The notes beneath the pieces are model-generated. The model was not told where the DNA came from. It did not search any database and saw only the letters and a program-made list of their open reading frames with translations. From Camellia lanceoleosa (Eukaryota; Streptophyta; Magnoliopsida; Ericales; Theaceae): a DNA stretch of 64,000 nt. Shown here in pieces: positions 11,255 to 22,472 of the stretch. Where the stretch lies: the NCBI GenBank assembly GCA_025200525.1, contig CM045761.1:137394223-137458222 (forward strand). Direction: 5' to 3'. The translations under genes were made by a program, and so were the position numbers. Position 1 is the first letter of the stretch; every line of letters begins with the position of its first letter.

Positions 11255-12750
11255 GCATTTTCAGCTCAAGAAGAAGGAAAGATAAGGGAAGAAAAGCTAG
11301 GAGAAACAAGGGAATTAGATGGGAATCATCTAAACTCTTGAAGATTAAAGTTTAAGGTATGGAAATCAAACTTGATTTTTGTAGAATTCCTACATTACAC
11401 TTAAAATTAAGAGGAGTTTAAGATCAATTCCATGGAATTTGTAAGGAAATGGGTTTGAACAAGGAAACAAAGTCAGGATCCATAGTTATGGAAATAAACA
11501 TGGAAATTGATTATTTTGGTTTGATGTTGAACATCCCACTTGAATTTGGGCCTTATTTCTACATGCATGTTGGAATTTTGATGTTTTAGAATTAGATTCA
11601 TGATTTTGGAAATTAATTTAGAAATTAATTAGTTGAGTTTGATTTTCATTATCCTTCATAAATTTGGCTTGCATGTAGAATCAAATTAGGGCCAAGGGTA
11701 TGATTCATGATTTCTTAAATTTGTTAAACTTGGGTCCAATTTCATGTAAATGGTAGAAGTTAACAAAATGATGAATAAATGGAGTTATGTTTAATTTATG
11801 GAAATTAGACATTGATTTAATTTTGATTTCTAACTCATGCATGTAATATAATGAAAGAGTTTAATTCAAAATTTAAATGTGCTATGGAGCATCTAAGATT
11901 GTGAATTAGGTTTTGGGTGTGATATGAAGAAAATTGATTAAATCTAAAATTCGGCTAAATCAAGAATTAAATTATGATTTGATTTTGATTATAGAAAATT
12001 AGTTGGTTTTAATCTTAATCCCATACATGCAAATCTTTCCTAAGAGTCATATAACTTCAATTTCATGTAAATTAAGAGAAATTAGTAAAAGAGTGATAAA
12101 ATTGAATTAGATTCAAGATTAAAAGAATTAATTTGAATTGGGTTACATGCATATGAGTAGTTATGGAAAATAAATTGGAAATTAATTATCTTCGGTTTGA
12201 TTTTGTAGAATCATCCTATAATACTTGGATATTGAGATTTAATTCATGAAATTAGGATGAAATTGGGTGTCAAATATAAAATAAGTTACATGCATCACGA
12301 ATTTAAAAAGCTATGAAATTAGTCTCATGGATTAAATAAGAAATTAAGTAGACTCATGGTTATGGAAATTAGTGGGAAAATTTATAGGAATATAAAACTA
12401 GTAATTTGGATGTCAATTTCATACATGTGAATAATTTCCTAAGGAATTTATGACTTTAATTTCATGATTTGAAGGAAAATAGAAAGAGCTTGAAAACAAT
12501 TTTATTAAAACTAAATTTGACAATTAGGACATGATTTTTGAATAGATGATTTGGAATAAATGATTTAATGAATTTGTGACCAAATTGACTCACCCTTGGG
12601 CAGTAATTTTACAAATTGAACTTTGGAACTTGTTGTACTATGAGTTTTAATCGTTTTTCCAGAAATTGGGCTCAAGAGGTTGAGTTTTGGGTTGGTAAAT
12701 GCTTGGTTCGAACTTGGAAGGCAAATTTGGAAATTTCAGAATTTGGCTTC

Positions 12751-12936
12751 CTCGCTCGAGCGACCACCTTTGTCCAGGACTCCGCTCGAGCGAGCATCAA
12801 GCGTGTATCGCGCGTAAAAAACCAACAACCAGTACTTTTGCATTTTTACAGACCGCTCAAGCGAAGGAGTCCTCGCTCGAGCGAACCCTTTGTTTTGGCA
12901 AGCTCGCTCGAGCGAAGAAAGACTCGCTAGAGCGAG
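12751..12936. repeat. cluster of six TCGCTCGAGCGA palindromes
   Basis: The palindrome TCGCTCGAGCGA or a near copy begins at about 12751, 12782, 12853, 12872, 12903 and 12923. Copies at 12853 and 12923 carry a single central change (CTCAAGCG, CTAGAGCG). The block is GC-rich in an otherwise AT-rich LTR. It could be a protein-binding array or form local hairpins. Its function is unknown. Confidence 0.9.
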
Positions 12937-13373
12937 ACCCCTGTTTTTCTGAAATTCTGAAAATGTTTCTAAGGCATTCTTTTGCACCCTCATTTCATCC
13001 TAGGCATTCCTAAGCCATGTTTAAGACTCCTTAATGAGGATTAAAGGTTAGAAACACATTAAAAACAAACGAAACAAGTTGTGCGTTATTTTGAGGGATG
13101 TTCAAGTGTGTATGTTGTATGTGTGTTCATGTAGGTCACGCACCTCAAAACAAGTGGAGTGCCGCCTTACCATCTAGTTAGGGCTATCAATCATCGGTGA
13201 GTAATAACTTTGTAAAGTTATGTTCAATGTTAAATATTTTCTGAACATTATGACGGGAAATGATTAATCTTTTGAAATGCTATGATATGTTTGAAAAGAA
13301 TGAATGATTGTCCAAGATTCTGGAAGTTAACCGTGGCATCCTTATCATTATGTGATATCTGCTCTCATTACGA

Positions 13374-13658
13374 GGAGGTTCCGATTCTGATCGACAAGTT
13401 ATATGTGCCCTACCGAGGTTCCTTTATGGAACTGACAAGTTATGCTATGCCCAGTCCGGAGGTTCCTTTGTGGAACTGACAAGTTATAAGTGCCCGGCTG
13501 GAGGTTTCTTTATGGAACTGACAAGTTATGTTATACCCAGCCCGGAGGTTCCTTTATGGAACTGACAAGTTATGCTATACCCAGTCCGGAGGTTCCTTAA
13601 TGGAACTGACAAGTTATATGTTCCCGGCCGGAGGTTCCTTTATGGAACTGACAAGTTT
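13374..13658. repeat. 43-bp tandem repeat array, about 6.6 copies
   Basis: The core GGTTCCTTTATGGAACTGAC followed by AAGTTAT recurs seven times. Linkers alternate between a GCTATGCCCAGTC type and an ATGTGCCCGGC type, so the array behaves as a dimer of about 86 bp. The core contains the inverted repeat GGTTCC...GGAACT. It lies within the large LTR. Confidence 0.92.
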
Positions 13659-14364
13659 AATATTTAATGCTTTACATGTGAGTTGTAGCGCTAATGAATG
13701 AACTGTGTATGTACAAACATGACTTATGTATTCCGTATATGGTTTGAGCAATCATGAATATGCTGTGTATTTGAATTATGATTCTGAATCCGTGTGGACT
13801 CATTCATTAAAAACCCTTTACTCTGTTATTATTCATTGGGCTTTAGCTCACTGTTTGTATATATATGTATATAGGTGAGCATTTTGGAGTGCAAGCCCGA
13901 AGGTTTTTGTAAGGGGCTGTGTTTCTGTTGTCAGCCAACCATTGCGCCTCACGTGGAGGTTCCCGAAGTGTCTTGGATTCAAGTTTTAATTAGTCCTGTA
14001 TATATAAGACTTGATTTGATTATGTTGGTTGTACTTAAAATTATGTAATGTGTGTGGGTATGATGTGTGGTTGACTATCGAATATGCATATAAAGTTTTA
14101 AATTTTTCTGTTTCATATAAGTCAACACAGCTCATTGGACAACTATATTATGTATTATTGCTTCCGCAACCCCTTATCTTATGCTTATCTGTTCATAGGC
14201 CTTCGGTAATCCCTGGATTACTGGCCGGTTACGATGCTAAACCTATAGGGGCAGGTTTGGATCGTGACAGTGAGTTTGATTTTTGGTTGATCTCTATGTA
14301 TAAAGTTTTATCCTAATTTGAAATTTTTCCTAAAAACAATTACAATTTTATAAGTAAAAATTTA

Positions 14365-14529
14365 GGCCTTGTTTGTCATGACTTAAAAATGTCAAAAGGC
14401 TAAAAAGTCACTATTCTATTTAAGTCACATTACCTCTCTATCACATCACTTTAAACCAAACTCATACCTAATCTATATTTTATAAAAAAATCAAAAAGTA
14501 CACTTATTTAGACCATCTCAAACCACCCC
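14365..14529. mobile_element. Tourist-like MITE (165 bp)
   Basis: The ends GGCCTTGTTTG and, inverted, GGGGTGGTTTG are imperfect terminal inverted repeats. TTA stands on both sides (14362-14364, 14530-14532), the target duplication of PIF/Harbinger-type MITEs. It has no coding capacity. Confidence 0.7.
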
Positions 14530-14659
14530 TTAGTATAACAATGATATTAACCTATAATAAAAATGAAAAAAATAAGTCCTAATTTTCAAGTACTACTCAT
14601 CTTTCTTTTTTTGTTTGTTATGTAGGGTATTTTGAGTCAATTTACGCATACCAAATTAA

Positions 14660-14808
14660 GGCCAAGTTTGGGAAGACTAAATAAGTACACTTTTTGACTT
14701 TTCTTATATTATGTATAAAAAAAGTAGAGAAGAGATGTTGATTTATATAACTTAAAAAAAATAAAAAAATAAAATAAATACACTTTTTTAATTTAACCAA
14801 ACTTAACC
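14660..14808. mobile_element. Tourist-like MITE (149 bp), same family as 16303-16452
   Basis: The ends GGCCAAGTTTGG and, inverted, GGTTAAGTTTGG are flanked by TAA on both sides. The interior (ACTTTTTGACTTTT, GTAGAGA-GAGAT, GATTTAT) matches the 150-bp element at 16303 along its length, so these are two copies of one family. Confidence 0.78.
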
Positions 14809-14999
14809 TAAATTTCTATAGTCTGAGTAAACCTTTCAAAATAAGACTTATACACTGCAGTCGATGACCCTAAAATATACATATACTAGCTTAAAAATTC
14901 GAACATGACACCTGAAAGGAATAAACCTCCAGCCCAAGTACTCTGTATCCATGAAAAACAAAAGATAAAAAATAATTAAATGATAATGCCAATTTAGAA

Positions 15000-15633
15000 C
15001 ACTCCTTCCCTCCAACACTGTCCAGCACTTCAAAGGAGATGGTGACACATGGCGAAGAACAAATCCAACGGGTTGGAAGTTGGCACGTCGTGGAGAGAGA
15101 AATGAGTTAAGAGTGCCATACCAAGAGCGTAGTCGTTTTTCAACGTAACTTTTTTCATATAACGTTTCTTACATAACGGAGGCTCATAAGCTCAGAGATC
15201 ACTCATCTCAAATCTCCATTGACGACTAGAGGGAAGAACGGAGTAACAACGACGCCGACCAAGATTAACGAACGACGGCGTGGCCCTACAATCATATTTT
15301 ACTACTATTCTCACTTCACTCCAGCCATAAATCCCCAAATCTCCATTGACGAAGAAGGAACGAACGGAGCAGAAACAACGCCGGCGAAAGGCATACATCC
15401 CGCTGCAGCTTCTTTGAATTGAAGAGAGACGATTTTCGATCTTCTCTCTCTAAATCATATTGCATTCGAAGATCTCTCCAAATGTCAGAATTTATTATTT
15501 TAGAAAAATTTCTACTTTGAAACTGCTTCATACAAAAAAAAAAAAAAAAAGTTTGTTAGATTTTGGATTTTGAAAATTTAATAGTGTGTTGGACTAAAAT
15601 TTTTAGTCTAATGGACTTACGATTTCATGTTTA

Positions 15634-15681
<48 letters not shown>

Positions 15682-16248
15682 CCTTTGTGTGTGTCCTGGT
15701 TTTGTGTTCTCAGAGTTGCACAAAGCAACTATTTTTTTGGTTTTTGAAATGTTTTTAACGAGGAAGGGCCATGGTTACTGTCAACTATTTCGTTTTTGTT
15801 TTTTTTTTTTTTTTTTTTTTAATTTTTTTTTGGATTAGTCATATTGGCTGTGTTTGAGTTGATTTCAGTGGCTTAATTGAATGAAGATTATTCAATTTTG
15901 GCCTGTGATTTCGAATCTAATAAGTGGAGGGTTCTTCCCGCCGCCACTGTTGGAGGATGCACGCCGACGGTTCTTTTTCGTTGAGAAGAAGACTGTCTCT
16001 GTTTTATTTTTATTTTTCAGCTGAAAAAAATAGTTTGACCACAAAAAAAGCAAAATAAATAAATGAAAATTCTACGTCCGTTAGTATGCTTTGTTACTTC
16101 AAAATGGTGTCCTCTTTGACAAAACGATGATGGTCCATTAAGTTCCTTAATTTTTGCAACGTGGGCGTGTTTCTTTCCGTGAGATGTTCTTCCAACCATG
16201 TGTCACCATCTCCTTTGAAGTGCTGGACGGTGTTGGAGGAAAGGAGTG
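15000..16248. mobile_element. 1.25 kb element with about 50-bp inverted ends, possible gene-capturing transposon
   Basis: 15000-15052 (CACTCCTTCCCTCCAACA and onward) is the reverse complement of about 16196-16248 with only a few mismatches. The similarity stops abruptly outside both points, which marks them as likely element ends. No matching target duplication was found. Inside, 15186-15440 is exon-like and GC-richer, with an internal duplication of AAATCTCCATTGACGA; it is followed by a T-rich intron-like tract. This arrangement recalls Mutator-like elements that carry gene fragments. No transposase or complete protein is recognisable. Confidence 0.5.
15636..15681. repeat. (ATT)n microsatellite
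   Basis: About 15 ATT units. A long T run with few interruptions follows at about 15799-15832. Confidence 0.96.
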
Positions 16249-16302
16249 CTGGAGAGGGTCCAAATCCCGGGTTCATGACATGACATTCGTGTTGGTCATT
16301 TA

Positions 16303-16452
16303 GGCCAAGTTTGGAAAGTTTAGAATAAGTGCACTTTTTGACTTTTTTTGTATTATGTGTAAAAAAAGTAGAGAGGAGATATTGATTGATGTGACCTAAA
16401 AAAGATAAAAAGATGAAATAAGTACACTTATATTGAGTACCCAAACGAGGCC
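16303..16452. mobile_element. Tourist-like MITE (150 bp)
   Basis: The ends GGCCAAGTTTGG and, inverted, GGCCTCGTTTGG are flanked by TTA (16300-16302 and 16453-16455). The sequence at 8887-8949 shows the same flanks joined with a single TTA, in effect an unoccupied site. This confirms both ends and the 3-bp duplication. Confidence 0.88.
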
Positions 16453-16483
16453 TTAGTGCTTTTCCTCTTCATTGGCTCATTTA

Positions 16484-17243
16484 GGCCTGGTTTGGCATGA
16501 TCTGTATAAGCTAAAAAGTCAAAAAGTTATTCCAAAATCCAAAAAGATATCACTATTCACCAAAAAAAAAAAATTAAAAAATCAATTTCTTTTCCCAAAA
16601 AAGTACCATTTGAATTGATGGTGCGCAGGTTTGCAGCGGCTGTGCAGGAAACAAAAAATGATTCGGTGTAATTTTCACACACACCGTTGTTCGTCTCATG
16701 GGAGTCATCACGGGTCCCGTTTTGATAATCTGAACCGTTCAATATGTAGAAATCGTCGAGTAGTATATGTCTGCAAAAAATCACATTGATCGGATATCTA
16801 TAACTATATGATCAAATCAGTTATGTACAACAAATAGATGGTGTTATATTAATGATTAAAAAAAAATAAAATTGATCGTATAGCTATCGATATCCGATTA
16901 ACGTGATTTTTTAAAGGTACGTAGTGTTCGACGAGTTACACACATTGAACGGTTCAGATTATTAAAATGGAACCCGTGATGACCCCACAAACCAAACAAA
17001 ACCGTCCACTGCTTTGTTCACTACTCACCCAATAATTTTCAAGTCCAAGACACGGCTTCCATTTCAACGGCTGGGCCCCACCCCTCTCAAATCATCACTT
17101 ACACACTTTTTTTATACAATTTTTTAATACACATTTTTTCATAAAAATCCAAAAAGTTAATCCAAACCTCCATATTTTTTTTTCAACTTTTTTAGTCTAA
17201 AAAGACAAAAAGTACACTTTTTTAGGACACCCCAAACCAACCC
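16484..17243. mobile_element. Tourist-like element (760 bp) beside the small gene
   Basis: The ends GGCCTGGTTTGG and, inverted, GGGTTGGTTTGG are flanked by TTA on both sides (16481-16483, 17244-17246). The relative at 8887-8949 again has the flanks joined. No transposase is visible. The interior holds a separate foldback (16699-16986). Its right end lies about 90 bp before the start codon of the small gene at 17336, so it is in that gene's promoter or leader. Confidence 0.8.
16699..16986. repeat. foldback (inverted repeat) nested in the 760-bp element
   Basis: Arms of about 110 bases (left arm containing ATCTGAACCGTTCAATATG, right arm its inverse CACATTGAACGGTTCAGAT) flank a loop of about 65 bases. 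The arms match imperfectly along their whole length. It may be a separate MITE that landed inside the larger one, or the internal structure of that element. Confidence 0.75.
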
Positions 17244-17397
17244 TTAAAAAACAACTCAGTTCTAGATATTCCATCAGTTGTAACAATTAGAAAAGAGAAA
17301 AGAGCTGCTCCCAATTGAGAGAGAGAGAGAGATAGATGGTGGTTGTGGTGGTGATGAAGCCAATTGAGGAAGTGGTTGAGGCCAAGACAGAGCCACT

Positions 17398-17919
17398 TGT
17401 AAACATAATTTCAAAACATAAATCTTATGTTTAGGATCATCTACCATGTGTATTATCAAGAAATCAAGATAAAAAAAAACGTACCCGAATCCATCGATGA
17501 ACGGTTAAACGAAAGCGTGATTATCAATAAATCCTTTGTTATTGATTTCGTTATTGCCTTCTAATCATTTCCCTTTTGGTATCTTATGTTTCTCCTTGAG
17601 AGGATTTATAAGAAGAATGGCAGTTTTTTCACCATTGGAAGGAATAGGGACCATAACAATTTAAGGTTGAAATAGGTTTTCAAACAACACAACCGTGTAG
17701 CAGTTTTTTTATGAAAACCAACCTAACCAATATGTTTTAATTTCTATCTATTTCTGTCCCTCATAGAAATAGAAATTACTCAACTAGTATCTACACATTA
17801 AGTCCATGACACATATACCCTTAAGCCTATTAACTAAATTGAATCACTTAAATTGTAGGCTTCTTATAAATGATAACACCACATTTAAATATGTGGTCCC
17901 ATTGAGACATTATCTAACA
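17398..17919 (-). repeat. 3' LTR of copia B
   Basis: It starts TGTAAACATAATTTC and ends CTAACA. It pairs with 23579-24096 at about 95% by eye. Confidence 0.92.
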
Positions 17920-17929
17920 ATCTCCCACT
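17920..17929 (-). promoter_or_regulatory. polypurine tract of copia B
   Basis: AGTGGGAGAT on the minus strand, directly before the 3' LTR. It would prime plus-strand DNA synthesis. Confidence 0.8.
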
Positions 17930-18327
17930 GGACCACATATGTAACCTGAAAAATGTGCTTAACTTTAGTGAGCTCAGAAATTTGTTATCATGACCGAGGT
18001 GTCAAACAATCTTGTCCATTAACTATATTGATATAGGATCAAAGCGGTCTTCGTTACATTAATCGTAACTCGACCCACCAATGGTCACGTATACCAATAC
18101 AGCTAAATAACATAGATCAATCATGGATGCATAGCATGGAAATTACATGTAATGTGATCCATACATGCCTATTTCCAATCGGTCCTACTTAACTTTATTG
18201 AGATCAATACTTCACAATACGTAACAGAGTGTAATAAACTGAATATTTCATTTCTGCAGAAATTAATCTAATTACATAGATAAAACTCAAGGCTGACATA
18301 AAGCAGTAATATAAATACAAACTCCCA

Positions 18328-20013
18328 CTAAACCAAAATGTTCTCAAATAGAACAACACCCATATGAGCAGTGTGCTCATGAAAGACCTTGGGTGGTAGT
18401 CCCTTCGTAAGTGGATTTGCTATCATGGAGTTTGTCCCAATGTGCTCTATGGAAATCTGTCCACTCTGCACTTTTTCTTTTACAACTAGGAACTTGATAT
18501 CAATATGCTTTGATTTTGTCGAGCTCCTGTTGTTATTGGAATATAAAATTGCAGACTTATTATCACAATATAACTTAAGTGGTCTTTCAATGCCTTTCAA
18601 AAGACGCAACCCAGTGACAAAATTCTGCAGCCATATCCCTTGGTTTGATGCCTTATAACATGCTACAAACTCTACGGCCATGGTGGATGAAGCTATGAGC
18701 GTCTGCTTTGCAGACCTCCAAGAAATTGCTCTGCCAGCTAACAGATAAATGTAGCCTGATGTGGATTTCTTACTGTCTTGGCATCTAGCAAAATCGGAGT
18801 CGGAATATCCAATGACCTCTAACTTATCCGATCTCTTATATGTGAGCATATATTCCTTTATTTTCTGTAAATATCGCATAACACGCTTGACTGCTTTCCA
18901 ATGATCCATGCCAGGATTACTTAAATATCTGCCTAATATGCCAACTATGAACGCAATATCCGGACGCGTACATACTTGAGCATACATTAGACTCCCTATA
19001 GCCGAGGCATAAGGAATCTTCTGCATTTCTTGAATTTCAAGACTGTTCTTCGGGCATTGGCTGAGACTAAACTTGTCTCCCTTAGCAACCGGGGTTTCAC
19101 CTGATTTACAATTTTGCATGCCAAATCTATTGAGTGTTTTTTCGATATAACTCCTTTGTGATAATCCCAGAATACCCCGAGAACGATCTCGGTGTATTTC
19201 GATTCCTAATACAAAGGAAGCATCACCAAGATCTTTCATTTCAAAATTCTTAGATAGAAATCTCTTAGTGTCATGCAATAAGTTTATATCGTTTGTGGCA
19301 AGCAATATATCGTCAACATATAAAACCAAAAATATGTGTTTACTCCCACTGAACTTGTGATACACACATTCATCAACAACATTAGTTTCAAAATCATACG
19401 AAATGAGAACTTGATGAAATTTGAAGTACCACTGACGAGAAGCTTGTTTTAGTCCATAGATGGATTTAGTCAATTTGCAAACCATATTCTTTAGGTCTCC
19501 TGACACAAAGTTTTCTGGCTGCACTATATAAATTGTTTCTTTAATGTCACCATTAAGAAAAGCTGTTTTGACATCCATCTGATGCAACTCAAGATCAAAA
19601 TATGTAACAAGCACCATAATTGTCCTAAAAGAATCTTTCGAAGAAACTGGAGAGAAAGTTTCTTTAAAGTCAATTCCTTCCTTTTGAGTAAAGCCTTTGG
19701 CTACAAGACGTGCCTTATACCTCTCCACATTACCATTTGAATCCCTTTTGGTTTTAAATATCCATTTACAACCTACGGGTTTCGCATCAACTAGTAATGA
19801 GACAAGTTCCCAAACTTTATTGTCTTGCATAGACTTATATTCTTCATTCATGGCTTCTATCCATTTATGAGAGTTGGAACTTTCCATGGCTTGACGAAAG
19901 TTGATTGGATCATCTTTCGACATTCCATTTTCTACCTCATGTTCCTGGAGATATACAATATAATCATCCGAAATTGCAAATCTCCTTTCTCTTGTGGATC
20001 GCCTTAATGGCAC
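18328..20013 (-). pseudogene. copia B reverse transcriptase and RNase H
   Basis: This uninterrupted 561-residue frame holds the whole RT-RNase H part of a copia polyprotein. It has CKWIFKTKRD and YKARLVAKGFTQ at the start, [11 protein letters not shown], then LYVDDILL with the YVDD catalytic motif (codons near 19308-19322) and MKDLGDASFVLGI. RNase H follows with YSDSDFA, SRSAK-type STM..E and CDNKSAI, ending in IANPLTKGLP just before the polypurine tract. The enzyme would copy element RNA into DNA and degrade the template. The domain itself looks intact; the break is at its junction with integrase, where the two frames overlap by about 10 bases in different phases. Confidence 0.93.
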
Positions 20014-21060
20014 AGGTTCTTGAGGTTGAGGTTGTAGATTTGTTCCTCAGGAACAATTACCTCATCTTGAATGAGGGGTTGAACTATATTATCTTGAACA
20101 ACATTTTCTGGTTGAGAATCCGAAGTTACTTCTCGAGCAATGACAGGTATAGGAACCTGTAATTGGTCAAAAGTAGTAGTAGGAAGTGGGATTACTCCTG
20201 CTTCCTCCTCAAAGACAATGTCTCTAACTGGATTTCTCCCCCCAAACTCAACATCCTCAAAAAATGTTGCAATTCCCGTCTCAAATATTGACCTATTTGT
20301 GGGATCATAAAACTTGTAACCCCGTGATCGTTCGACATAGCCAATAAAGTAGCTGCTGATGGTTTTGGAGTCCAATTTTCTTTCATGAGGTTTATAAGAC
20401 CTCGCCTCAACAGGACACCCCCACACATGCAAGTGTTTTAGACTAGGCTTTCGCCCAACCCAAAGCTTATAAGGTGTTTTTGCAGCTACTTTAGTTGGCA
20501 CCCGATTTAAGATATAAGTTGCTGTCTTTAGAGCCTCACCCCAGAGGGACTCTGTAAAGTAGAATGACTGATCATACTTCTTACCATATCCTTAAGAGTC
20601 CGGTTTCGTCTCTCAGATACACCATTCATGCTAGGTGATCTTGGCATGGTGTATTGTGGGACGATTCCACATTCCTCCAGGTATTTGGCAAATGGTCCTG
20701 GATGTTGTTCACCTGATCCATCATATCTGCCATAGTATTCACCACCACGGTCAGACCTGACACTTTTAATCCGTTTGTTGAGTTGTAACTCAATTTCGGC
20801 CTTAAATTTTTTGAATACGTCCAAAGACTGTGATTTCTTATGGATAAGAAATAGATACCCATATCTGGAATAGTCGTCTATGAATGTGATAAAATACTGT
20901 TGACCATTTCAAGACGCCATAGGGAATGGTCCACAGATGTCCGTATGAATTAATTCTAAGACATCATACGGACATCTGTAGACCTATGGGCACCAAATTT
21001 CTTCATTTTGGTCTGTTTTCCCTTGATACACTCAATACAGATATCAAATTCTGAAAAATC
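20004..21060 (-). pseudogene. copia B integrase (frameshifted)
   Basis: The integrase is split over several frames. 20528-20824 carries the core, with KSVRSDRGGEYYGRYD (second catalytic Asp) and the Glu in NGVSERRNR. 20004-20501 carries the C-terminal part (YKLWVGRKPSLKHLHVWGC, FYDPTNRSIF) and a linker. The region 20862-21060, before the core, contains the first Asp region in broken form. At least two frameshifts separate the pieces, so no working enzyme can be read. Confidence 0.85.
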
Positions 21061-21068
21061 AAGAGAGT

Positions 21069-21611
21069 CTAAAATTCCATCAGACACAAGACCTCAACTC
21101 TAGATTTAGAGATGTGACCTAGGCGTTTGTGCAATAATGAGGCTGAATTTTCCTTAGTTAATTTACGCTTTGTACCTCGTGATTCCACGTGCAAGGTTTC
21201 ATTATAAGATGCAATAGTTTCGAGCAAATATAGATTACCAAACACATTAAGTAAACCAGTACCAACAACATTTGAATTAATAGACATACTAAACTTCATA
21301 TTTCCAAAAGAACAACAATATCCCAATTTGTCCAATACAGAAATAGAAATTAAATTCCGTCTAAAGGACGGTACAACAAAAGTGTCTAATAAATCCAAAT
21401 AATAACCAGTTTTAAGCAATAATCTAAAGTGCCCTATTACCTGCACTTCTATTGACTTGCCATCACCCACAAAGATGTATCTTTCAGCATCAGTTGGCTT
21501 TCTGTAGTTCAGGCAACCCTGCATAGAAACACATATGTGAGTAGTAGCACCAGAATCTACGCACCAAGTGTTTCTTGGTACTGAAGCTAAATTTATTTCA
21601 GAACAAACCAA
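21069..21611 (-). pseudogene. copia B protease and GAG-pre-integrase
   Basis: The frame begins NLASVPRNTWCVDSGATTH, with the copia aspartic protease motif DSGATTHI. It continues through the protease C-terminal part (RRNLISISVLDKLGY) to the GAG-pre-integrase region (LLHKRLGHISKSRVEVL). Protease would cut the Gag-Pol precursor. The frame closes at 21069, where integrase should continue. Confidence 0.88.
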
Positions 21612-21638
21612 AACATAAAATGTACCTTTCTTTACACG

Positions 21639-22472
21639 CTAGGCGACGTATTTGGCACAATCCTTCTTTCTGTGTCCGGGCTTGCCACAAAAGAAGCAAC
21701 CATCCTGCACTTTCTGTTTCTTTGGTTCCGGACCCTTAGGAGCAACAACTTCCTTTCCCTTATGCTTTCTTTTGCCCGTATGCTTGGAGGTGCTTGCCAG
21801 ATGAGCACTTTCAGTCCTTTCTTGCTTCAATCTCTCTTCCTCTTGCACACAAAATGAAATGAGCTCATTGAGAGTCCATTTCTCCTTCTAGCAGTTATAA
21901 CTGACCTTAAATTGGTTAAATTGTGCAGGAAGAGAGATGAGAACTAAATGTACGAGCAAATCATCAGATAGGTCGAGCTTTAGTGCCTTAAGTTTTGAAG
22001 CAAGATGAGACATTTCCATGATGTACTCGCGAACATTACCCTTGCCTTTATACTTCATTGAAATCAAGCTTGCTAAAAGCGTGCTTGTTTCAGCCTTATC
22101 ATTTTTAACAAAACGCTTTTGAATTTCTGAAAGAAATTCACCGACAACGGTAACATCCTCTGTTATTGCATCCTGAAAGACTTCTGGAATCCTACGCTTC
22201 ATGATCATAAGACTTAGCCTGTTAGAACGATCTCACTTTTCAAAGTACACAATTTCCTCAAGAGTACTTTGTTCAGTGAGATCATTCGATTTTGGCATCC
22301 TTAATGCCAAGTCTATGTCCATGCAGCCGAGAACAATCAATATGTTCTCTTTCCAGTCCTTAAAGTTTGTTCCATTTAACATTGGAACATTGTTCATGTT
22401 GGCAGAGATTGAAGTAGTTGACATTAAAGCTGAATAGAAAATAAAATAAAAGGAATAAACAATTATGCTCAC
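21639..22472 (-). pseudogene. copia B gag
   Basis: Three adjoining frames make up gag. 22233-22472 gives the N-terminus with MLNGTNFKDWKENIL. 21888-22208 gives the UBN2 segment with SLISMKYKGKGNVREYI and a SLPAQF block. 21639-21848 gives a lysine-rich region and a CCHC zinc knuckle (CFFCGKPGHRKKDC). Stops or frameshifts lie at about 22210-22230 and 21850-21890. The order and motifs are those of an ordinary copia Gag. Confidence 0.88.

Larger units (their letters stand above)
9301..14269. mobile_element. 4.97 kb solo LTR (large Ty3/gypsy type likely)
   Basis: The unit starts TGTAACGGCCCC and ends GGATCGTGACA, giving TG...CA ends. GTGAG occurs immediately on both sides (9296-9300 and 14270-14274), a perfect 5-bp target duplication. 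No coding frame with gag or pol features exists inside, and its start does not recur near its end, so it is not two LTRs around an internal region. A single LTR left after unequal recombination fits. LTRs this long are known mainly from Ogre/Tat-like gypsy elements. It holds two microsatellites, a palindrome cluster and a 43-bp tandem array, listed separately. A LARD-type element without clear LTRs is the alternative. Confidence 0.75.

Noticed and set aside
12616..13013. Frames of about 100 codons around the palindrome cluster
   Set aside because: Open on both strands because the GC-rich palindromes lack stops; not coding.
13374..13658. CRISPR-like appearance of the 43-bp array
   Set aside because: The spacers are themselves repeated in two alternating types, and the context is a plant LTR.
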